In this document: piece by piece, positions 1 through 6,653 of the stretch
Layout: every line of letters starts with the position of its first letter
Position numbering within the stretch: the stretch's first letter is position 1
Source: an uncultured Clostridia bacterium
GTDB lineage: Bacteria > Bacillota > Clostridia > Oscillospirales > Acutalibacteraceae
Assembly: GCA_947165115.1 (NCBI GenBank)
Contig: CAMUZD010000090.1
Span: forward strand, 1-6,653
Reading direction: 5' to 3'
DNA length: 6,653 nt
The notes under the pieces: generated by a model
Databases searched by the model: none
Told to the model about the DNA's origin: nothing
Seen by the model: the letters and a program-made list of their open reading frames with translations, nothing else
Made by a program: the position numbers and the translations under genes

Positions 1-48
1 CGACCACCGAGATCTACACTCTTTCCCTACACGACGCTCTTCCGATCT
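1..48 (+). other. Illumina universal (P5/read 1) adapter remnant, not genomic
   Basis: These 48 bases correspond to positions 11-58 of the 58-nt Illumina universal adapter, including the closing segment ACGACGCTCTTCCGATCT at 31-48. They sit at the extreme edge, and the adapter 3' end abuts the insert exactly as at the start of a sequencing read. The stretch is therefore untrimmed library sequence carried into the assembly. Genomic sequence starts at about base 49. The match is from memory of the adapter, but it is full length and leaves little doubt. Confidence 0.98.
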
Positions 49-952
49 AATAGTTTTCGGCCAGTGAACGCTCGGCTTTTGTCTCAGTTTTCTTTGCTTT
101 TGTTGTTTTTGCCTTGGTAGTCTTGACCTTGGTGGCCTTGGCTTTTGAGGCTTTTTCGGTCTTCTTTTCCGTCGTCGATTTTGCAGTAGTTGTGCGGCGG
201 GTTCTGTGGCTTACTTCTGTTGTGGCAGTGGTCGTCGCTTTTGTCGTCGTGGTTTTTTCGGGCTTGGTTGTGGTTGACTTTTCAGTTGTCGTCTTAGCGG
301 GTTTTGTTGTTGTTGATTTAGGTGGCTTGGTTGTGGTAGGTTTCTTTGTAGTTGTTGTTATGCTCGGGGGTGAAATCTTTCCCTTAGTAGATTCAATGCC
401 GTTACCATCAATTATTCTTACACTGCAATCAATGCTCTCTCCGAATTCACTACTCTTGGCAACTACTTCTATTTCACAAATCAATGAACCGCTTGGCTTG
501 TCAAAAGACAAAGCTCCGGTCATCTCATAGTCAGCGTCGTTCACCATAGTAACCTTTTTGTTTTGACCATCGGCAAGTGTTATCTGTGCATACTCGCTGT
601 TATCAATCGAGATTTTAACGCCTATATTATTGATGTCTTCCCCTGATTCTTCCAATTGACCAGAAACATTGAATTTAACCGTGTTTTTATCGACCCTTGC
701 CATCTGAACTGTTGCGGCAACAACATCGTTACCGGTATTAATCCTTTCACTGCTGCCCGTTCCCGGTTGGCCGAAAGGATGATTAACAGCATACCCTCTC
801 CACTCAAGTCCATCATATTGCCCGTTGATTTTTATATCTTTAGGCGCAACATAAGTCACGGAATCTCCTTCAGCCCCTGCCGGGATGGCAGAGGCTGTGA
901 TAATCATAACAAATATTAAAATGAAACTGATTGCCGAGACAATTCTTTTCAT
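47..952 (-). CDS. Secreted protein with Thr/Lys-rich C-terminal tail; 3' end lost at adapter junction
   Basis: The function is not recognised. The start ATG at 952-950 is preceded by GGAG (957-960) with a short 4-nt spacer, 9 nt after the secA stop. Residues 1-27 form a Sec signal peptide: basic MKR, a hydrophobic core at about 4-23, and a likely signal peptidase I site after Ala-Gly-Ala (25-27). Residues 31-192 look like one compact, mostly beta domain. The segment IKINGQYDGLEW (40-51) faintly recalls the DG-x-x-D/E-x-EW opening of CBM9-like/DOMON-type domains, a weak resemblance only. Residues 199-294 are low-complexity Thr, Lys, Pro and Ala. The apparent TAG stop is artificial: only its T (base 49) is genomic and the AG comes from the adapter, so the real protein continues beyond residue 301 for an unknown distance. 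Codon choice is more mixed, and the 5' half more AT-rich, than in secA. It could be a wall- or surface-associated protein. Confidence 0.8.
   Translation of the reverse strand: MKRIVSAISFILIFVMIITASAIPAGAEGDSVTYVAPKDIKINGQYDGLEWRGYAVNHPFGQPGTGSSERINTGNDVVAATVQMARVDKNTVKFNVSGQLEESGEDINNIGVKISIDNSEYAQITLADGQNKKVTMVNDADYEMTGALSFDKPSGSLICEIEVVAKSSEFGESIDCSVRIIDGNGIESTKGKISPPSITTTTKKPTTTKPPKSTTTKPAKTTTEKSTTTKPEKTTTTKATTTATTEVSHRTRRTTTAKSTTEKKTEKASKAKATKVKTTKAKTTKAKKTETKAERSLAENY
71..358 (-). repeat. Degenerate Thr-Thr-Thr-Lys-Pro low-complexity repeat in the secreted protein
   Basis: This stretch encodes residues 199-294 of the secreted protein. It begins with units of the form TTTKP, TTTEKS and TTTTKA, and passes into TTKAK/KAKAT units towards the C-terminus. 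By hand count, the 96 residues contain about 39 Thr, 24 Lys, 3 Arg and 7 Glu, so the segment is strongly cationic. All four Thr codons are used, so the repetition exists in the protein more than in the DNA. This argues against a recent tandem duplication. Such segments commonly act as extended, often glycosylated or wall-spanning linkers in clostridial exported proteins. Confidence 0.85.
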
Positions 953-961
953 ATTACTCCG

Positions 962-964
<3 letters not shown>
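953..964 (-). promoter_or_regulatory. secA stop / downstream gene ribosome-binding site junction
   Basis: On the minus strand the secA stop TAA (964-962) is followed after one base by GGAG (960-957), then four bases, then the ATG at 952. The 9-nt gap leaves no room for a terminator or promoter, so the secreted-protein gene should be translated from the secA transcript. Confidence 0.65.
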
Positions 965-3721
<2,757 letters not shown>

Positions 3722-3734
3722 ATCTGTCTCCTTA
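3722..3734 (-). promoter_or_regulatory. Overlapping stop codon and Shine-Dalgarno before secA
   Basis: The minus strand reads TAAGGAG here: the TAA stop of the 429-aa gene (3734-3732) shares two bases with the AAGGAG ribosome site of secA (3733-3728). Six bases then lead to the ATG at 3721. A ribosome terminating on the upstream gene would sit directly over this site, so secA translation is probably coupled to its upstream neighbour. This site also decides the secA start. Confidence 0.75.
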
Positions 3735-5021
3735 TTCTGCGCTGAAGGTATAGACGACGCTGCCGGTTTTTTCGCCGTCATCGGTAATTGCCCTGACGGT
3801 CATTACGCTGTTGCCGCCCTCGAGCCATACTATACCGGTCATATCCTGATAAAGCATAGGCTCCTCAAAAGTCTCGGTTTCGATATCCGGATCAAATGAA
3901 TAATAGGTGATTTTCTGATTTGTGTTGACCCTGCTCACATTTTCTTCCTGAGTGCTGTAAATGAATACGGCGCGGGTCGCATCCTTATTGATTGAGAATT
4001 TAACGGCCTTGGTAAGATCAATATCTTTTAGCTCTGTCTCTTCGCCGGTAAGCAGATTCGTCATGACGGCGGTCTTTGTATTCACAACATAGTTGCCGCT
4101 TCTGAGATACTGCTCATAAGGCTCGCTGAATTTGACCGTCTTCTTCTCTTTATCATCTTTCTTGGTTATTGAATTGAAACCGTCGGAGGATTTCTTGAGA
4201 TAATGAATTCCCTTGTCGTCGCTGACAAACCAGGTGCCGATTATATCCTTCGCGACGATTTTCGGCCTGTAAGCGCCGCTCCATACCATGATATCCGAGC
4301 GCTTGCCGGTCTCCTCATAGGAATAATATCTCGATGAAATGAAATAATTCGATTTGCCGAGGTTTCTTATGAATTCATCGGTCAGCATCGTCCAGTCCTG
4401 ACGGTAGGTGCCGTTTCTGTCAATAAGGCGGGTATTCTGATTGACCGCGGTATTGACCTTGGAATCGCCGACCTTGTAATTATAAATCTCGCTGTAAACC
4501 TTTTCGGGCGAATAAAAATTGCTCTTGTCAAAGTCGGCAAGCAGCCAGTAGCCTTCGCCGTAACCCGCCGCCTTCCTCGCAATCTTCACGAAAGCGTATT
4601 CATAAAGCTTGAGGTCCTTATTTATATCGGAGGTCGTCACGCCGTAGCCGACTATCAGACCGCCCGCGTCAATATATGAAATCTCGACGGGTATTGAAAT
4701 GTTTGAGGCGCCGAGGCTGACCTTCGTCTTCTTGACCTCGTATTTCGCCTTCTCGAATTTACCGCCCGTGTAGATATAATATTCGATTTTGTTCTTGAGC
4801 GTCGCGGTGTAATAGAGTCCTTCCCTGTCGGTCGGAAGGAAGATTTCGCCGTTTGCGCCGAGCACCTCAATCGACTTGAAATAATCGCTGTTTGTCAGCG
4901 AAAAATCCTCGATGACGGGCTTTACCGGCTCCTCTTTTTTCGGCTGCTTCGTGATGAAATACGCCGCCGCGGAACCTGCGGCTATGACCGCGAGAATTAT
5001 TGCGATGATTCTTGTCTTCAA
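3732..5021 (-). CDS. Membrane-anchored extracytoplasmic protein of unknown function, possibly beta-propeller-like
   Basis: I do not recognise a family. Translation most likely starts at TTG 5021-5019, because AAGGGG (5035-5030) lies 8 nt upstream, no in-frame ATG occurs near the N-terminus, and the frame is closed by a stop just upstream. The only nearby ATG (5029) is out of frame and overlaps the end of the ribosome site. The 429-aa product has a short basic start and a single hydrophobic helix at about residues 4-23. A Lys/Pro/Glu-rich stalk follows (KQPKKEEPVKP, 25-35). The remaining roughly 390 residues are soluble, beta-rich and without cysteine, so it should sit outside the membrane on an uncleaved anchor. 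Segments such as KFSINKDATRAVFIYS (341-356) and WLEGGNSVMTVRA (399-411) resemble TolB/PD40 or WD-type propeller blade edges; this is inference and weak. Its stop overlaps the secA ribosome site and its start follows xth by 12 nt, so it is the second gene of the operon. Confidence 0.85.
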   Translation of the reverse strand: MKTRIIAIILAVIAAGSAAAYFITKQPKKEEPVKPVIEDFSLTNSDYFKSIEVLGANGEIFLPTDREGLYYTATLKNKIEYYIYTGGKFEKAKYEVKKTKVSLGASNISIPVEISYIDAGGLIVGYGVTTSDINKDLKLYEYAFVKIARKAAGYGEGYWLLADFDKSNFYSPEKVYSEIYNYKVGDSKVNTAVNQNTRLIDRNGTYRQDWTMLTDEFIRNLGKSNYFISSRYYSYEETGKRSDIMVWSGAYRPKIVAKDIIGTWFVSDDKGIHYLKKSSDGFNSITKKDDKEKKTVKFSEPYEQYLRSGNYVVNTKTAVMTNLLTGEETELKDIDLTKAVKFSINKDATRAVFIYSTQEENVSRVNTNQKITYYSFDPDIETETFEEPMLYQDMTGIVWLEGGNSVMTVRAITDDGEKTGSVVYTFSAE

Positions 5022-5036
5022 ATCAGCATCCCCTTA
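5022..5036 (-). promoter_or_regulatory. xth stop / Shine-Dalgarno overlap preceding a TTG start
   Basis: The minus strand reads TAAGGGG: the xth stop TAA (5036-5034) shares two bases with AAGGGG (5035-5030), which is 8 nt from the TTG at 5021. The arrangement mirrors the one before secA. It supports the non-ATG start, since no other start codon in the correct frame is properly spaced. Confidence 0.65.
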
Positions 5037-5792
5037 AATGTCTATATCGAGCTCGACCGGGCAATGGTCGGAGCCGTAAATATCGGTGTGAATTTTTGCA
5101 TCTTTAATCTTCGGAGCGAGGCGCTCGGAGGCGATGAAATAGTCGATTCTCCAGCCCGCGTTCCTGTCTCTCGCCTGAAAGCGGTAAGACCACCAGGAAT
5201 ATATATCTTTCATATCGGGATAAAGATATCTGAAAGTATCGATGAAACCCGCGCCGAGCATTTCGGTCATCTTGCCGCGCTCCTCGTCGGTGAAACCCGC
5301 GTTCTGATGATTCGCCGAGGGGTTTTTCAGGTCGATTTCCTTATGGGCAACGTTCAGATCGCCGCAGTAGATGACGGGTTTATTCTCATCGAGCGATTTG
5401 ATATACGCCCTGAAATCGTCTTCCCATTTCATCCTGTAATCGAGGCGGCGAAGACCGTCCTGCGAATTCGGGACATACACGGTCACAAAGTAATAATCCC
5501 TGAATTCAAGAGTTATCACCCTGCCTTCGGTATCGTGTTCCGGAATATCTATGCCGTAGGCAACGTCGAGCGGCTTTTCGCGGGTGAATATTGCCGTTCC
5601 CGAATAGCCCTTTTTCTCGGCGTAATTCCAATACTGATGATAGCCGGGCAGATCAAGCTCCACCTGACCCGCCTGGACCTTCGTCTCCTGAAGGCAGAGA
5701 ATATCCGCATCAAGCGAGGCAAAGCTCTCATAGAAATCTTTATTTATGCAGGCACGGATGCCGTTGACATTCCAGGAAACAAATTTTTTCAT
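5034..5792 (-). CDS. xth: Exodeoxyribonuclease III / AP endonuclease (ExoA/Xth family)
   Basis: This is a base-excision-repair nuclease. It cuts the DNA backbone 5' to abasic sites and removes 3' blocking groups, with Mg2+, in the cytoplasm. The start at ATG 5792 gives 252 aa, the usual length of Gram-positive ExoA, and is served by GGGAG (5805-5801) with an 8-nt spacer. The in-frame ATG at 5807 would put its own first codons over this site and is less likely. Family motifs are intact: WNVNGIRA with Asn8 and Asn10, LQETK with the metal-binding Glu36, YVPNSQ with Tyr106, GDLNVAH with Asp145 and Asn147, the WRIDYF segment with Asp217, and SDHCPV with the catalytic Asp242-His243 pair. These match the active-site residues known from APE1 and E. 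coli Xth. It is the first gene of the minus-strand operon, under a well-formed promoter containing a palindrome. B. subtilis calls the equivalent gene exoA. Confidence 0.97.
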   Translation of the reverse strand: MKKFVSWNVNGIRACINKDFYESFASLDADILCLQETKVQAGQVELDLPGYHQYWNYAEKKGYSGTAIFTREKPLDVAYGIDIPEHDTEGRVITLEFRDYYFVTVYVPNSQDGLRRLDYRMKWEDDFRAYIKSLDENKPVIYCGDLNVAHKEIDLKNPSANHQNAGFTDEERGKMTEMLGAGFIDTFRYLYPDMKDIYSWWSYRFQARDRNAGWRIDYFIASERLAPKIKDAKIHTDIYGSDHCPVELDIDI

Positions 5793-5818
5793 AGTACACT
5801 CTCCCATTATATTTGATT

Positions 5819-5847
5819 ATTATATCACAGCCGCGGTGATATGTCAC
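5819..5847 (-). promoter_or_regulatory. Sigma-A-type promoter of the xth-secA operon
   Basis: On the minus strand there is a -35 box GTGACA (5847-5842), an exact 17-nt spacer, and a perfect -10 box TATAAT (5824-5819). The -10 is preceded by TGA, making it an extended -10 (TGATATAAT). Transcription would begin near 5812, about 20 nt before the xth start codon. No other promoter of comparable quality was noticed within the operon, so this one probably serves all four genes. Confidence 0.75.
5822..5842. promoter_or_regulatory. Operator-like 21-bp imperfect palindrome in the xth promoter
   Basis: Arms ATATCAC (5822-5828) and GTGATAT (5836-5842) are exact inverted copies around AGCCGCG. Counting the inner bases, 9 of 10 pairs match about a centre at 5832. 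The palindrome spans the whole promoter spacer, half the -10 box and the edge of the -35 box. A third half-site-like GTCAC follows at 5843-5847. Because it lies upstream of the predicted transcript start, a DNA-bound repressor is more likely than an RNA hairpin. It does not match the SOS (LexA) box of Firmicutes or CIRCE. The regulator is unknown. Confidence 0.6.
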
Positions 5848-5925
5848 GCATTTATTTATAAAAACAGAATAATTAACAAATTTATAAAATATTATTCTTT
5901 AATAAGATAAAATAATCAAATTTAC

Positions 5926-5954
5926 TTGACAAATCAAGCATAATGTTGTATTTT
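5926..5954 (+). promoter_or_regulatory. Predicted promoter of the lipoprotein gene
   Basis: A consensus -35 TTGACA (5926-5931), a 17-nt spacer and a -10 TATTTT (5949-5954) lie in AT-rich sequence, giving a leader of about 75 nt. A second, weaker candidate lies closer: TTGCTC (5968-5973) and TATAAA (5989-5994), but its 15-nt spacer is short. The leader shows no obvious riboswitch or attenuator structure. Confidence 0.6.
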
Positions 5955-6023
5955 TATAGTTACGATGTTGCTCTTTATATTCATATTGTATAAAAGCGGC
6001 ATACCAAAAAGAAAAATTAGTTC

Positions 6024-6030
6024 AGGAGGA
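6024..6030 (+). promoter_or_regulatory. Strong ribosome-binding site of the lipoprotein gene
   Basis: AGGAGGA, a near-complete match to the anti-Shine-Dalgarno sequence, lies 6 nt before the ATG at 6037. It fixes the start of this right-edge gene and suggests efficient translation. Confidence 0.85.
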
Positions 6031-6036
6031 CAAAAC

Positions 6037-6653
6037 ATGAAAAAGTTACTTGCAATCCTTCTTGCTCTGACCCTTGTTATCGGCCTTGCCGCCTGCGGCG
6101 CAAAGACCGAGGATGAGACCACCACAGAGCCCACCTCAACCGAAGAAGTTACCGAAGAAATCACCGAAGCTCCCACCGATGAGGTAACCGAGCCCACCGA
6201 CGAAGACGAATCCACCGAAGCTCCCGATGAGAGCAAGGAAGACGCTTCCGAAGATGAAACCAAAGAAGAAGAAACCACCGAAGAAGAGAAGAAAGAGTTC
6301 AACTCCACCGACGCTAAAGAAGTAGTTGAGTTCTACAACGCAGCTCGTAAAGCTACCAATCCCGCTCCCAAGGGTCATCAGACCATGGCTCTCTCCGGCG
6401 AGATCACCGGCGACGGCGTTATCGGCGTTCTCCTCAGCGTTCTTCAGCCCGCAGCTGAAAAAGCTCTTTCAAACAACTCCAAGGATACCGACTGGATCCC
6501 CGCTCACGATCATGACGACATTCTTCCCTCCGACGTTACCTCCGCCAAGGCTACCACCAAGGACGGCGTAACTACCGTTGAGCTTAAGTTCAAAGATCAG
6601 GTTGACGGTCCCGACACCAGCAAGGGTCCCGTAGAGCGCGGTATCAGCACTCT
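6037..6653 (+). CDS. Lipoprotein with acidic Thr/Glu linker, function unknown; C-terminus beyond window
   Basis: An open frame runs from ATG 6037 through the window edge, giving 205 complete codons without a stop. Residues 1-19 are a lipoprotein signal peptide (MKKLLAILLAL..., lipobox LAAC at 17-20), so Cys20 should be lipidated and the mature protein tethered to the outer face of the membrane. Residues 24-87 are a highly acidic Thr/Glu/Asp linker. From residue 88 (FNSTDAKEVVEFYNAARKA) an ordered domain begins with helical character, followed by KATTKDGVTTVELKFKDQ (171-188), probably beta-strands. Proteins of this general plan, lipobox plus Thr/Glu linker plus an EVVEFYN-like start, are common unknowns in Ruminococcus-like genomes as I recall; I cannot assign a function. 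Codon use is strongly biased: 25 of 28 Thr codons are ACC. With the strong ribosome site, this hints at high expression. It is transcribed divergently from the xth-secA operon. It could be a substrate-binding or envelope-stress lipoprotein, but nothing shown decides this. Confidence 0.9.
   Translation, partial: MKKLLAILLALTLVIGLAACGAKTEDETTTEPTSTEEVTEEITEAPTDEVTEPTDEDESTEAPDESKEDASEDETKEEETTEEEKKEFNSTDAKEVVEFYNAARKATNPAPKGHQTMALSGEITGDGVIGVLLSVLQPAAEKALSNNSKDTDWIPAHDHDDILPSDVTSAKATTKDGVTTVELKFKDQVDGPDTSKGPVERGIST
6106..6297 (+). repeat. Acidic Thr/Glu-rich low-complexity linker in the lipoprotein
   Basis: This encodes residues 24-87, in which I count 31 Asp/Glu and only 4 Lys, mixed with Thr, Pro and Ser. 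Short nucleotide repeats are visible, for example CACCGAAGCTCCC at 6162-6174 and again at 6213-6225, 51 nt apart and in the same frame. It probably forms an extended spacer between the lipid anchor and the folded domain, reaching into or through the cell wall. Confidence 0.85.

Noticed and set aside
71..358. Repeat region as a CRISPR array or DNA satellite
   Set aside because: There are no conserved direct repeats with unique spacers. The periodicity is at the amino-acid level with varied codons in an open frame.
114..530. Plus-strand open frame of Val-rich hydrophobic protein
   Set aside because: It is the reverse complement of the Thr/Lys repeat: Thr codons read backwards give Val/Gly/Cys-type codons. 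It has no ribosome site and overlaps a signal-peptide gene on the other strand.
3722..3781. 20-residue N-terminal extension of SecA
   Set aside because: The extension would overlap the coding end of the upstream gene, and the canonical MGLFTKIFGD start at 3721 has an ideal ribosome site.
5027..5029. ATG as start of the 429-aa gene
   Set aside because: It is out of frame with the long reading frame and overlaps the end of the ribosome-binding site; TTG at 5021 is in frame and well spaced.
5793..5807. Upstream ATG for xth adding five residues
   Set aside because: Starting there would place the GGGAG ribosome site inside the coding sequence. The ATG at 5792 gives the standard family N-terminus and length.
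5064..5816. Long 250-aa plus-strand open frame opposite xth
   Set aside because: It is antisense to a gene with all catalytic motifs intact, has no ribosome site and no recognisable motifs; the length follows from codon bias of the real gene.
5822..5842. Palindrome as an intrinsic terminator or RNA hairpin
   Set aside because: No T-tract follows on either strand in the right position, and it lies upstream of the predicted xth transcript start and outside the lipoprotein transcript.
5934..6308. Minus-strand Ser-rich open frame
   Set aside because: It mirrors the Thr/Glu linker of the lipoprotein and lies across its promoter and start.

Overview
The window looks like the end of a draft or metagenome-assembled contig from a Gram-positive Clostridia-type bacterium, probably a gut Oscillospiraceae/Ruminococcaceae relative. 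The reasons are strong AGGAGG-type ribosome sites, a SecA with a clostridial-style insertion and a C-terminal zinc motif, a lipobox lipoprotein, and Thr-rich linkers on exported proteins. The taxonomic placement is inference from style; no marker was searched. Bases 1-48 are not genomic. They match the 3' 48 nt of the Illumina universal (P5/read 1) adapter.

Layout. From 5792 down to the left edge, four genes lie head to tail on the minus strand with gaps of only 12, 10 and 9 nt, so they read as one operon: xth/exoA (AP endonuclease, exonuclease III family), an unrecognised 429-aa membrane-anchored extracytoplasmic protein, secA (the preprotein translocase ATPase), and a secreted protein with a Thr/Lys-rich tail that is cut by the adapter junction. 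At each internal junction the upstream stop codon overlaps or abuts the next Shine-Dalgarno sequence, which suggests translational coupling. A well-formed sigma-A-type promoter precedes xth, and its spacer is filled by a 21-bp near-perfect palindrome that looks like an operator.

The AT-rich interval from 5793 to 6036 is a divergent promoter region. To its right, on the plus strand, a lipoprotein gene starts at 6037 and runs off the window. It has a very acidic Thr/Glu linker and a C-terminal domain of unknown function.

How the genes fit together. SecA drives export of unfolded preproteins; the other three non-xth genes all encode predicted exported or membrane-anchored proteins and so are potential clients. 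I see no functional link between xth and export beyond co-transcription. I see no CRISPR, mobile element, tRNA, rRNA, riboswitch or convincing intrinsic terminator. The most useful leads are the operator-like palindrome, the unknown protein placed immediately before secA, and the artefactual stop codon at the left end.
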